This document shows positions 1 to 7,804 of a DNA stretch of 39,122 nt, piece after piece (positions within the stretch are counted from its first letter, which is position 1; each line of letters begins with the position of its first letter). This DNA comes from Deltaproteobacteria bacterium (GTDB lineage: Bacteria; Desulfobacterota; Desulfuromonadia; Desulfuromonadales; BM103), in assembly GCA_024636215.1 (NCBI GenBank), contig JAGXHL010000069.1, forward strand, positions 1 through 39,122. Reading direction: 5' to 3'. The position numbers and the translations under genes are program-made. The notes under the pieces are model-generated. The model did no database searches. It saw only the letters and a list, made by a program, of their open reading frames with translations, and was not told where the DNA came from.

Positions 1-31
1 CCCCAGCCCCCAGCCCCCATCTTTAAAATCT
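1..31. repeat. C-rich low-complexity repeat (CCCCAG units)
   Basis: The window opens with tandem CCCCAG-like units directly in front of the first gene. Almost the same text recurs at 1481-1510, again just upstream of a gene. This looks like one member of a dispersed low-complexity repeat family in this genome. The element may extend to the left of the window. Confidence 0.5.
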
Positions 32-79
32 ATGCTAATATATCCGGAGACGATCTCTTTCAATGCTCAGGGGGTTGTG

Positions 80-928
80 ATGCATGATCTGGTTGACCTT
101 CACCTGCACAGTCTTTTTTCCGACGGTATCTTAACGCCCACAGAGTTGGTTGCAGAAGCGGCTTTGCTTGGTTTGCGGGCGATTGCCCTGGCTGACCACG
201 ACAACGTGGATGGCATTCCGGAGGCGCTTGCTGCAGGCCGCAAATACAAGGTTGAGGTTGTGCCTGCCGTCGAACTTTCCGTACAGTGGCAAGATCTGAG
301 TGATATTCATCTGCTCGGTTACGCTTTTGATCATAAAAACGTGACATTGCAGAAAGCTCTTGGTGAATTCAGGGCTTTTCGCGCCGGGCGCAGTCAACGC
401 ATCCTGGCCAACATCAACCAACGACTGGCAAGTGAGGGGCGGCGACCCCTTGCTGACGCCGATGTCGCAAAACGTGCCGGCGGCACCATCGGTCGACCTC
501 ATATCGGCCAGGCTCTGCTCGCTGCAGGTTATGTCAAAGATATGGAAGAGGCTTTTACCCGCTACCTGGTGCCCTGCAATGAAGCGAAGAGGTTTTTTCC
601 CATTGAAGAGGCGATCAAGCTGATCCACGATGCCGGCGGTTGCACGGTACTGGCGCATCCGGTCTTTATCGGGGTTAGTGATGCCAGACTAGGCGAGTTA
701 CTGGATATCTTTATCGAGCTTGGTCTTGACGGTCTGGAAGCGTACAGTTCCGGGACCACCAATGATGGTATCGATCGCTATATCACCATGGCGCGCAGAA
801 GAAACCTGATCGTTACTGGAGGCTCCGATTTTCACCAGCCGCTCAAAGGTGGCGTAGAAATGGGCAAGGGCAGGGGCAATCTGAAAATTCCTTATCGCTG
901 TGTAGAGGAGATCAGAGAGATTGTTTGA
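80..928 (+). CDS. PHP-domain metal-dependent phosphoesterase
   Basis: This is a 282-aa PHP-superfamily protein. The N-terminus carries the metal-binding motif DLHLHSLFSDG (about residues 5-15). A second motif, ALADHDNVDG, lies near residue 45, the histidine-containing AHPVF is in the C-terminal third, and GGSDFH is close to the end. These are the metal ligands expected of the family. Relatives include 3',5'-nucleoside bisphosphate phosphatase and RNase AM-type 5'-3' exonucleases, so a nucleotide or RNA phosphoesterase role is likely, but the substrate cannot be read from sequence. I chose the ATG at 80 because CAGGGGG lies just upstream and the first family motif begins four codons later. An upstream in-frame ATG at 32 would add 16 unconserved residues. 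Confidence 0.88.
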   Translation: MHDLVDLHLHSLFSDGILTPTELVAEAALLGLRAIALADHDNVDGIPEALAAGRKYKVEVVPAVELSVQWQDLSDIHLLGYAFDHKNVTLQKALGEFRAFRAGRSQRILANINQRLASEGRRPLADADVAKRAGGTIGRPHIGQALLAAGYVKDMEEAFTRYLVPCNEAKRFFPIEEAIKLIHDAGGCTVLAHPVFIGVSDARLGELLDIFIELGLDGLEAYSSGTTNDGIDRYITMARRRNLIVTGGSDFHQPLKGGVEMGKGRGNLKIPYRCVEEIREIV

Positions 929-1251
929 TCTTGGTCTCATCAAGACTGACTTTGACCCGTAGGACGTTCTTTTGGTGAGCGATGAGGAGAATTTGTACGA
1001 AGAGCGGTGTTAACTCTGAAAGAAAACGTTTACGGAAGGTCGCGATTGTATCGTGGTCGGGGTGATTATCGGCAGCAATATAGCGAAAAAAGCGACAGAG
1101 TCATTAGCCCCCTGGTCGCCGTCCGGGGGCGAGTCCCCGGATTAAGGACTGTGATGTTTCGTTGTGCTGGGTTGCTTGTTGAGTTGAGTTGATAAATGCT
1201 TGATTTAAGACCATCAAAATCAAAACCGACAGTTCTCGTACTGTCAGACGC

Positions 1252-1280
1252 CTTACTTTTTTCAGCGTCAAAAAAGTAAG
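1252..1280. repeat. 11-bp perfect inverted repeat, 7-nt loop
   Basis: CTTACTTTTTT is followed by a seven-base spacer and then AAAAAAGTAAG, a perfect 11-bp stem. The flanking GACGC and GCGTC are also complementary. A/T-rich palindromes of this kind recur in several proteobacterial genomes as pieces of dispersed repeats. That is my recollection and was not checked here. Confidence 0.6.
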
Positions 1281-1458
1281 CAAAAAGACTGATTTCTCCT
1301 AGCGGAGGGCATATTCCTTCGCCAGTTTTCGGTGGATTCTATGAATTTCTGAGCATGGTATCCGGCCCTGTTCAGGGGGGCCTTTCTGCAGTGTTTTCTT
1401 GCACCAAGAAACTAAACCAAACATTCAGAATCATTGCAGCACAGGTTTGGTTTTTCGC

Positions 1459-1500
1459 GCCACGCGCCACGCGCCACGCGTCCCCAGCCTCCAGCCCCCG
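1459..1500. repeat. 7-bp tandem (GCGCCAC) plus CCAGCC low-complexity repeat
   Basis: The heptamer GCGCCAC is repeated about three times and runs into CCCCAGCCTCCAGCCCCC. The second half matches the start of the window (1-20). A degenerate relative of the first half (CGCCACGCGC followed by CTTGTCACACGC) lies near 38261. Three occurrences in 39 kb, all intergenic, suggest a dispersed family. Confidence 0.55.
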
Positions 1501-1575
1501 CCTTTCCCATATTCTTTTGCCAGTTTGACATTGCCATGCTATTGTTGCGCGCAAAAAGCTGCTGAAAGATCTCAG

Positions 1576-2469
1576 ATGCTACGCTACTGGCTCGAATACA
1601 TCCCCTTTATCATGACAGCAAGCATTGTCCGCCTTCTGCCTCGCGCTGCGGCTCTTGCTCTTGGCCGCAAGCTCGGCAAGCTGGGTATGCTTCTGCAGCC
1701 CAAGCGGGTCAGAATTGCCGACCAGAACCTGCGGCATGCCTTCCCGGACAAAACCGCTGATGAACGGGAAAAGCTGGTGAAACAAGTCTTTAGCGACATG
1801 GGCGTCGGCCTCATCGAGATGCTGCGCCTCGATCTGTTTGATGGCAAAAAAGACCTGGAGCAGCTTTTCACGATAGAGGGCGAGGAGTATGTCAGAGAGG
1901 CCTTGAAGCTGGGCAAAGGCTGCATCCTTCTCGCCGGCCATATCGGCTTCTGGGAAGCGGGCAACTTTGTTTATCCCACCCTCGCCTACCCGATTGGCAT
2001 TGTTGCCAAACCGATGAAGAACCCCCTTGTCGACAGCTACTTTCGACGCATGCGCGAACATTATGGTGGCTACATCATCGACAGTTTCAAGGGAGCCCGT
2101 CGGATTTTCAAAGCCCTGCAGCAGAACCATCTGGTCGGTATCCTCATGGATCAACACATGCCCCGCAGCCAGTCGGCGGTGCGTGTGCCATTTTTTGGTC
2201 GTCCGGCTTACACCACACCGATCATTTCACAAATTGCCATGAAGTATCAGGTGCCGATCATCACGGCCTTTTGCTATCGCAATGAGGACAATACTTACCT
2301 GCTCAAGATGTCCCCCCACTTTTTCCTCGATACCGAGATCTCTGAAGAGAGCATTGTCGCCAACACAGCACTCTTGACGAAAAAAATCGAAGACGGCATC
2401 AGACACGACGTCAGCCAATGGTTCTGGGTCCACCGTCGCTGGAAGCACATGAAACAAGATGAAAATTAA
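1576..2469 (+). CDS. Lipid A biosynthesis lauroyl/myristoyl-type acyltransferase (LpxL/HtrB family)
   Basis: This is a 297-aa lysophospholipid/lipid A acyltransferase of the HtrB/LpxL family. It would transfer a secondary acyl chain from acyl-ACP to Kdo-lipid A at the inner membrane. The catalytic HX4E motif appears as GHIGFWEAGN near residue 120. A later MDQHMPRSQ block and a conserved C-terminal WFWVHRRW also fit the family, as does the length of about 300 aa. The reading frame is open back to 1399, but that part lies in the upstream repeat. The ATG at 1576 follows GAAAGATCTCAG and begins with the usual hydrophobic N-terminus. The 3' end overlaps trmL by 11 bp, implying translational coupling. 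Confidence 0.88.
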   Translation: MLRYWLEYIPFIMTASIVRLLPRAAALALGRKLGKLGMLLQPKRVRIADQNLRHAFPDKTADEREKLVKQVFSDMGVGLIEMLRLDLFDGKKDLEQLFTIEGEEYVREALKLGKGCILLAGHIGFWEAGNFVYPTLAYPIGIVAKPMKNPLVDSYFRRMREHYGGYIIDSFKGARRIFKALQQNHLVGILMDQHMPRSQSAVRVPFFGRPAYTTPIISQIAMKYQVPIITAFCYRNEDNTYLLKMSPHFFLDTEISEESIVANTALLTKKIEDGIRHDVSQWFWVHRRWKHMKQDEN

Positions 2470-2935
2470 ACTCAGCCCTTTCCATATCGTCCTGGTCGAG
2501 CCCGAGATTCCACCCAACACCGGCAACATAGCCAGGCTTTGCGGTGCCACCGGAACCGTCCTGCACCTGGTCGGCAAACTCGGCTTTGCCATCGACGACA
2601 AACACCTCAAGCGTGCGGGGCTGGATTACTGGGACGCGGTTGATGTGCGAAGATGGCAATCTCTGCAGGAGTTGCAGGGGCATTTTCCAGAGGGGCGCTT
2701 CTGGTATACCTCAAAGAAGGCAGCCAAAAGTCATGTCCAGGCAAGCTTCCAGCCGGGCGATTTTCTGGTCTTCGGCAAGGAAACACTTGGTCTTTGCGAA
2801 GAGTTGCTGCAAGCCAACCCTGAGCAGTCGCTACGTATCCCGATTGTTAACCCCATCGTCCGCAGTTTGAACCTTTCCACAGCAGCCGGAATTGTTCTCT
2901 ACGAAGCCCTGCGCCAAACGGGTCAGTTGGATTAA
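2459..2935 (+). CDS. trmL: tRNA (cytidine(34)-2'-O)-methyltransferase
   Basis: This 158-aa SPOUT-class methyltransferase methylates the 2'-O of wobble C34/cmnm5U34 in tRNA-Leu isoacceptors. Three features identify it: the N-terminal EPEIPPNTGNIARLC block, FGKETLGL in the middle, and the C-terminal knot segment RSLNLSTAAGIVLYEA. Together they form the SAM-binding trefoil knot of the TrmL/YibK branch. Length matches the family (about 155 aa). The start lies inside the 3' end of the acyltransferase gene, so the two are co-transcribed. A bidirectional terminator follows 36 bp after the stop. Confidence 0.93.
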   Translation: MKIKLSPFHIVLVEPEIPPNTGNIARLCGATGTVLHLVGKLGFAIDDKHLKRAGLDYWDAVDVRRWQSLQELQGHFPEGRFWYTSKKAAKSHVQASFQPGDFLVFGKETLGLCEELLQANPEQSLRIPIVNPIVRSLNLSTAAGIVLYEALRQTGQLD

Positions 2936-2971
2936 ACTTTTCAGGTACAGTCTCAAGCTTTGCAGCACAGA

Positions 2972-3014
2972 AATCAAAAAGGGAGCGTCTTTGCCAGACG
3001 GTCCCTTTTTGATT
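2972..3014. terminator. Bidirectional intrinsic terminator between trmL and hom
   Basis: AATCAAAAAGGGA and GCGTCT pair with AGACGG and TCCCTTTTTGATT across a five-base loop. The stem has T-runs on the plus strand and A-runs (T on the minus strand) on the other side. It lies between convergent trmL and hom and can stop transcription from both. Confidence 0.85.
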
Positions 3015-3046
3015 CTTGATCTATGGCCTTGCAGAGGCTTTTCCGG

Positions 3047-4357
3047 TTACTCGAGATGGTCTTCGACCCGGATCAGCAGCGTCTCGTCATGAATCACATC
3101 CATCTGATTGATTTCGGCCAGCGCCGCATTGACATTACGTTCTTCAGCGGCATGGGTCATAAAAACAATCGGCACGGCTTCACCTGCATGTCGATGAGGC
3201 TGCACCATCGATTCAATACTGATCTCGTGTTGGCCCAACACACCGGCTATTTTGGCCAGCACTCCAGGCTCATCCTTAACGTTGAATCTTAAATAATAGT
3301 GCGTAACAATCTGATCCATTGGCTTTATTTGAAGATTGGTCATCTCTGCCTGGGGGCAGCCCAGAGCAGGCATCCGCGAGCCACAATCAGCCTGCAAATC
3401 ACGTGAGACAGCCAGAACATCGCCCAAAACGGCACTGGCGGTAGCGTTCATGCCGGCACCGTAGCCGGAGAGCATAACGGGACCGGAAAAATCACCCACC
3501 AGGCGCACGGTATTAAAAACGCCGTTGATAGCAGCGAGCGGATAATCCTCGGGAATCATGGTTGGATGAACGCGGGCTTCAATCTTGTCACCATCACGTT
3601 TGCCAATAGCAAGCAGTTTGAGTTTGTAGCCGAAGTCACGGGCATATTCGATATCGAGCGCGGTAATCCTGCTGATCCCCTCGGTGTAAATCTGGTCATA
3701 ATCGACCCGGGTACCAAAGCAGAGGCTGAGCAGCAAAGCCAGCTTATGCGCGGTGTCGATGCCCTCGACGTCAAAGGTCGGGTCGGCTTCTGCGTAGCCC
3801 TTCTTCTGTGCTTCGGCGAGGACATCAGAGAAGTCTTCTCCCTCCTCGTCCATCTCGGTCAGGATATAATTGCAGGTGCCATTGAGAATGCCGTAAATAG
3901 CGTAAAAATTGTTTGCGCCCAGGTTCTCTTTGATCGCCGAGATCACCGGTATACCACCACCGACCGCAGCTTCAAACATGACGTTCACACCGGCCTCTTC
4001 GGCCGCAGCAAATATTTCATCACCATGTTTGGCCAACAGGGCCTTGTTTGCCGTAACCACATGCTTGCCATTGGCAATAGCATGCAAGACAAAAGTACGA
4101 GCCGGCTCATAACCACCAATCAATTCAATGACGACCTGGATTTCCGGATCGTTCAAAAGCTTTTTGGCGTCATCAGTCAACAGCCCCGGCGCAAGCTCGA
4201 CGCCCCGGTCACTGGTCGTATCAAGATCTGCAATCCGGGCTAATTCAATAGTCGCACCGAGACGACTGGCTATAATGTCACGATTCTGCTGAATCACCTT
4301 TACGACGCCGGTTCCAATCGTACCGAAGCCGAGCAAACCGACCTTGATGTTCTTCAT
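3047..4357 (-). CDS. hom: Homoserine dehydrogenase
   Basis: This 436-aa enzyme reduces aspartate semialdehyde to homoserine with NAD(P)H, feeding threonine and methionine synthesis. The Rossmann motif GFGTIGTGV is at residues 10-18. The substrate-binding signature around GYAEADPTFDVEGIDTAHK is in the middle. A C-terminal ACT domain (FNVKDEPGVLAKIAGVLG) probably senses an amino acid end product. The length is typical of the ACT-containing class. AAGGA lies nine bases before the ATG. It is the last gene of the long minus-strand run, 32 bp after the M17-like gene, and ends at the bidirectional terminator. Confidence 0.96.
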   Translation of the reverse strand: MKNIKVGLLGFGTIGTGVVKVIQQNRDIIASRLGATIELARIADLDTTSDRGVELAPGLLTDDAKKLLNDPEIQVVIELIGGYEPARTFVLHAIANGKHVVTANKALLAKHGDEIFAAAEEAGVNVMFEAAVGGGIPVISAIKENLGANNFYAIYGILNGTCNYILTEMDEEGEDFSDVLAEAQKKGYAEADPTFDVEGIDTAHKLALLLSLCFGTRVDYDQIYTEGISRITALDIEYARDFGYKLKLLAIGKRDGDKIEARVHPTMIPEDYPLAAINGVFNTVRLVGDFSGPVMLSGYGAGMNATASAVLGDVLAVSRDLQADCGSRMPALGCPQAEMTNLQIKPMDQIVTHYYLRFNVKDEPGVLAKIAGVLGQHEISIESMVQPHRHAGEAVPIVFMTHAAEERNVNAALAEINQMDVIHDETLLIRVEDHLE

Positions 4358-4389
4358 AAGTTAAGATCCTTTTCCAAAAGCCTTCTCAT

Positions 4390-4851
4390 CTACACTATAA
4401 CGGTCGCCAGACACGAATAGCGACATTCAGAAATACCGGTGTCCTCACTGCTTAAAGCCTTGCTGATCTGTTGATTCAGAGTTTCTGCCGAGACCTCCTC
4501 ATGAGGCATGAAGGCCAGAGCAACCTTTTTAAACCCAGCCTGCCCGGCAACGCTGAGCATATGGCGAATCAAAGCAGCATGGGTCTCCTCGCAGAGGCCA
4601 GCCCATTTGCCGCCGCCGACAAACAGCACCCAGTCGGCTTTGAGTTTGCCATTGTTCTGCAACATAACATGCTCACCGGCTTTACCACGGATCTCACCAT
4701 TCAGCAACATCCTGGTCAGCTGACCATTCAGGCGCCAGTCAAGCAGCGCACTCGGCCCATCCATAACCCTTTTATCGCTGAAGTAGAGGACCACCACAGC
4801 CTCCGCCTCCAGGGCGTCGGCAGGGAGGTCAACACGTTCCAATGAGGTCAT
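4390..4851 (-). CDS. Stand-alone peptidase M17 N-terminal-domain-like protein
   Basis: A 153-aa protein that resembles only the N-terminal macro-like domain of leucyl aminopeptidases (M17). The text LFVGGGKWAGL followed by LIRHMLSVAGQAGFKKVALAFMP fits the domain's glycine-rich loop and following helix. The metal-binding catalytic domain of aminopeptidase is absent, so it cannot be a peptidase of that type. The start overlaps the nusB stop by 4 bp (ATGA), so it is translationally coupled to nusB. A ligand-binding or structural role is possible. The family assignment is by eye and moderately sure; the function is unknown. Confidence 0.72.
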   Translation of the reverse strand: MTSLERVDLPADALEAEAVVVLYFSDKRVMDGPSALLDWRLNGQLTRMLLNGEIRGKAGEHVMLQNNGKLKADWVLFVGGGKWAGLCEETHAALIRHMLSVAGQAGFKKVALAFMPHEEVSAETLNQQISKALSSEDTGISECRYSCLATVIV

Positions 4852-5321
4852 GACGATGCTGTTCGGTGTTGTTTCGCGAGATGATCCAGAACGCCATTGA
4901 TGAAGGACGGAGATTCTTCCGTTCCGAAGCGCTTGCTCAGTTCAATGGCCTCGTTGATGACTACGTTATGAGGGACATCATGGCAATAAATCAACTCATA
5001 GGCAGCAAGACGAAGGATGGCGAGATCCACCCTGGGCATGCGATCAAGAGCCCAGTTGGTTGAATAAGAATGGATCTGACGATCTATGCCTTCCAGATGC
5101 TCAGCAACGCCGCAGACCAGACGTTCGGCAAAGTGACGCACCTCGGGACGCTGCGGCGAAGAATTGTCTTCAACTGCATCACCGAGCACATCGTTGCGAA
5201 ACTGGAAATTTTTCCAGAAGTCTCCCAGGACCTGCTCCAGGGAGCCGCCCTCATGATCGGCAAGGCAGAAAAGAACCTTAATGGCCATTTCACGGCCCTG
5301 ACGTCTGATCCCACGCGACAT
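4848..5321 (-). CDS. nusB: Transcription antitermination factor NusB
   Basis: A 157-aa all-helical NusB. With NusE/S10 it binds boxA RNA and supports antitermination of rRNA transcription. Recognisable segments are the N-terminal SRGIRRQGREMAIKVLF and the C-terminal VPHNVVINEAIELSKRFG followed by SPSFINGVLD, both diagnostic. Length is slightly above the usual 140 aa. It starts 5 bp after the ribH stop, the common ribH-nusB pairing, with no strong ribosome binding site of its own, which suggests coupling to ribH. Confidence 0.95.
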   Translation of the reverse strand: MSRGIRRQGREMAIKVLFCLADHEGGSLEQVLGDFWKNFQFRNDVLGDAVEDNSSPQRPEVRHFAERLVCGVAEHLEGIDRQIHSYSTNWALDRMPRVDLAILRLAAYELIYCHDVPHNVVINEAIELSKRFGTEESPSFINGVLDHLAKQHRTASS

Positions 5322-5326
5322 GATTC

Positions 5327-5791
5327 TTATAGCGCCTTGTAAAGGTTGGCCATCTCAACCGCAGCCATGGCAGCATCAAAGCCTTTGTTGCCCGCCTTGC
5401 TGCCGGCCCGTTCAATAGCCTGCTCAATCGTGTCCGTAGTCAGGACACCAAAAGCCACAGGGATGCCGGAATCAAGGGAGACGCTGGCCACGCCTTTGGA
5501 GACTTCGGCGCTGACATAATCAAAATGGGGGGTTGCGCCGCGGATCACGGCGCCGAGACAGACGATGGCATCGTAACGGCCTGATTCCGCCATCTGCTTG
5601 GCAGCAGGAGGGATTTCGTAGGCACCGGGGACGCGCACGATATGAATATTGTCCTTTTCAGCGTTGTGACGAAGCAGGGCATCTATGGCCCCTTCAACCA
5701 GGCGGTCACTGATAAAGCTGTTAAAGCGGCTGACCAGCAGGCCAACCCGCAACCCCTTGGCATCAAGCTTTCCTTCGATAATTTTGGGCAT
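5327..5791 (-). CDS. ribH: 6,7-dimethyl-8-ribityllumazine synthase
   Basis: This 154-aa enzyme condenses 5-amino-6-ribitylamino-uracil with 3,4-dihydroxy-2-butanone 4-phosphate, the penultimate step of riboflavin synthesis, normally in an icosahedral or pentameric assembly. The text shows [12 protein letters not shown], the [14 protein letters not shown] phosphate/substrate loop with the catalytic histidine, and [10 protein letters not shown]. The frame is open to 5830, but the ATG at 5791 has GGGAGATCAGAG before it and gives the normal family length. An intercistronic stem-loop separates it from ribBA. Confidence 0.96.
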   Translation of the reverse strand: MPKIIEGKLDAKGLRVGLLVSRFNSFISDRLVEGAIDALLRHNAEKDNIHIVRVPGAYEIPPAAKQMAESGRYDAIVCLGAVIRGATPHFDYVSAEVSKGVASVSLDSGIPVAFGVLTTDTIEQAIERAGSKAGNKGFDAAMAAVEMANLYKAL

Positions 5792-5875
5792 CTCTGATCT
5801 CCCGTAAACAGGGTCCGGAGTCGTTTGCACCGGAGCTATGGATTCTTGATGTTTCCCAGAGAGAAACTACACCGA

Positions 5876-5900
5876 GTCCATCCGGAATTACCGGATGGAC
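5876..5900. other. Stem-loop between ribBA and ribH
   Basis: GTCCATCCGG and CCGGATGGAC form a perfect 10-bp stem with a 5-nt loop, 5 bp after the ribBA stop codon in the transcript sense. No T-run follows, so it is more likely a processing or stability element than a terminator. Confidence 0.7.
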
Positions 5901-5905
5901 ACGAG

Positions 5906-7111
5906 TTATAAATTTTCCAGCAAATGACCAAGTTTTTCCTGCTTCGCCTTCAGGTATTTCAAGTTTGTTTTATTGGCAGGCATCTCAATCGGAACCCTTT
6001 CAAAGATCTCCAGACCATAGCCCTCGAGTCCGATGATCTTGCGCGGGTTATTGGTCAGCAGGCGTATTTTACGAACACCGAGGTTACTGAGGATTTGAGC
6101 ACCCAGGCCATAATCGCGGAGGTCGGCTTGAAAACCAAGGGCTTCATTCGCCTCAACGGTGTCGTGGCCCTGGTCCTGGAGGTTATAAGCTTTGAGCTTG
6201 TTGACCAGGCCGATGCCGCGCCCCTCCTGGCGCATGTAGATGACGACACCGGTGCCGGCTTCATCGATCATCTTCATTGACGCATGCAACTGATCACCGC
6301 AATCACAACGTTCGGAGCTGAACACATCGCCGGTCAGACACTCGGAGTGCACGCGAACCAGCACCGGTTCATCCGGAACAATGTCTCCCTTGTAAAGAGC
6401 CAGATGCTGACAATTGTCCACATCATTGTCATAGACTATAGCCCGGAATTCACCACCGAAACGGGTCGGAATCACTGTTTCTGCGGCACGCCTTACCAGG
6501 AGTTCCTTGCGCATGCGGTAGGCGACCATATCGGCGATAGTTACGATCTTCAGCTGATGTTTTGCGGCGAACTTACGCAACTCGGGCATCCGTGCCATGG
6601 TGCCGTCGTCGTTCATGATTTCACAGATCATCCCGGCAGGCTTCAGGCCGGCCATCCGTGCCAGATCGACAGAGCCTTCGGTCTGACCGGCACGCACCAT
6701 TACGCCACCTTTTTTGGCCCGCAAAGGAAAGACATGGCCAGGCCTTGCCAGGTCATGGGCGGTGGATTCATCATCGAGCGCAACCTGAATCGTCCGGGAG
6801 CGATCCGCAGCCGAGATCCCGGTTGTGACGCCGCGCCGGGCTTCTATGGAGATGGTAAAAGCCGTACCGAAAGAGGAGGAGTTGTCCTGCACCATCAGCG
6901 GCAAGCCGAGATGGTCCGCACGCTCCTCGGTGAGGGTCAAACAGATCAGTCCGCGCCCCTCCTTGGCCATAAAGTTGACGGCTTCGGGGGTAACCATTTC
7001 TGCAGCCATGCAAAGATCGCCCTCGTTTTCACGATCTTCATCATCGACCAGGATAACCATTTTACCCTGGCGGATATCTTCCAGGGCTTCTGTAACACGA
7101 GCTAAAGGCAT
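5906..7111 (-). CDS. ribBA: Bifunctional 3,4-dihydroxy-2-butanone 4-phosphate synthase / GTP cyclohydrolase II
   Basis: A 401-aa fusion supplying both early riboflavin precursors. Residues 1-200 are RibB, with the acidic [11 protein letters not shown] loop, [10 protein letters not shown] and PGHVFPLRA. Residues 205-400 are RibA. RibA has the zinc cysteines in [17 protein letters not shown] and the GTP-binding RQEGRGIGL. All expected catalytic residues are visible in both halves and length is standard. AGGAAATGAT precedes the ATG. It lies between ribE and ribH in the classic order. Confidence 0.97.
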   Translation of the reverse strand: MPLARVTEALEDIRQGKMVILVDDEDRENEGDLCMAAEMVTPEAVNFMAKEGRGLICLTLTEERADHLGLPLMVQDNSSSFGTAFTISIEARRGVTTGISAADRSRTIQVALDDESTAHDLARPGHVFPLRAKKGGVMVRAGQTEGSVDLARMAGLKPAGMICEIMNDDGTMARMPELRKFAAKHQLKIVTIADMVAYRMRKELLVRRAAETVIPTRFGGEFRAIVYDNDVDNCQHLALYKGDIVPDEPVLVRVHSECLTGDVFSSERCDCGDQLHASMKMIDEAGTGVVIYMRQEGRGIGLVNKLKAYNLQDQGHDTVEANEALGFQADLRDYGLGAQILSNLGVRKIRLLTNNPRKIIGLEGYGLEIFERVPIEMPANKTNLKYLKAKQEKLGHLLENL

Positions 7112-7156
7112 ATCATTTCCTAAGAGTCTAATAGTTCAGCAAGACTTGAAAATATC

Positions 7157-7804
7157 TCACAAAAAGCCATGCTTGGCAAGGACATCCATGGTCACACCCT
7201 GAGGTTTTTCAGAGGCGCCATGGCGCAGAAAACGCGCGACATACTTGCCGATCAGATCGGTTTCAACATTCACCACATCGCCGACCTTGCGATCCTGCAA
7301 AGTCGTCAGGGACAAAGTATGCGGGATAATCGCCAGAGAAAAGGATTCTTCCGAGACCTCGTTGATGGTCAAACTGATACCATCGATGGCAACGCTGCCT
7401 TTTGCCACCAGAAAATCCATCACGCCAGCGTCGGCTTGAAAAGTGAACCGCCATGCATTGCCATCCCGATAGAGGTCGCTGATTTTTGCCAGTCCGTCGA
7501 CATGACCGCTGACAAGGTGGCCACCGAGGCGATCAGAGAGACGCAGAGCGCGCTCAAGGTTGACACGACTGCCGCGCGACAGGCGCCCTAAAGAGGTGCA
7601 GTCGAGGGTTTCCGGGGAAACGTCGGCGGTAAAAGCCCCCTCACCGTAAGCGGTGACTGTCAGGCAGACGCCGTTAACGGCAATGCTTTCGCCGAGGCTC
7701 AGTTCTGTCATCGGCAGGTTGGTCGCAACGATCAACTGTGCCTGTGAACCGCCGAGACGAAGCTCACGGAGCCTACCAAGATCTTCAATCAGGCCGGTGA
7801 ACAT
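7157..7804 (-). CDS. ribE: Riboflavin synthase, alpha subunit
   Basis: This 215-aa enzyme dismutates two 6,7-dimethyl-8-ribityllumazine molecules to riboflavin. It begins with the diagnostic [10 protein letters not shown] and contains two lumazine-binding barrels. Each has an NG(V/I)xLT-type segment: VNGVCLTV in the first and [11 protein letters not shown] in the second. The frame is open to 7852, but the ATG at 7804 is preceded by GGGGAGGTG and matches the family N-terminus. The start overlaps the end of ribD by 20 bp, so the two are coupled. Confidence 0.96.
   Translation of the reverse strand: MFTGLIEDLGRLRELRLGGSQAQLIVATNLPMTELSLGESIAVNGVCLTVTAYGEGAFTADVSPETLDCTSLGRLSRGSRVNLERALRLSDRLGGHLVSGHVDGLAKISDLYRDGNAWRFTFQADAGVMDFLVAKGSVAIDGISLTINEVSEESFSLAIIPHTLSLTTLQDRKVGDVVNVETDLIGKYVARFLRHGASEKPQGVTMDVLAKHGFL

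Larger units (their letters stand above)
929..1575. other. Repeat-rich intergenic region
   Basis: About 650 bp lack a convincing gene. A 61-codon plus-strand reading frame at 1007-1192 has no recognisable motifs. The stretch holds overlapping G/C-rich hairpins near 1105-1142, a GACAGT/ACTGTC hairpin at 1228-1245, a long inverted repeat at 1252-1280, and low-complexity (GCGCCAC)n plus CCAGCC repeats at 1459-1500. The mix resembles decayed dispersed repeats rather than a regulatory leader. Confidence 0.6.

Noticed and set aside
1007..1192. 61-codon plus-strand reading frame in the gap after the PHP gene
   Set aside because: It starts without a good ribosome site, shows no family motif, and spans the overlapping G/C-rich hairpins, so it looks like chance.
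3566..4243. Long plus-strand frame opposite hom (225 codons)
   Set aside because: It lies entirely antisense to a well-recognised homoserine dehydrogenase and has no family motif. The same applies to long shadow frames opposite ribBA (6284-7105), the RelA/SpoT homologue (23727-24731), fabH (15461-16234) and rbgA (31109-31864).
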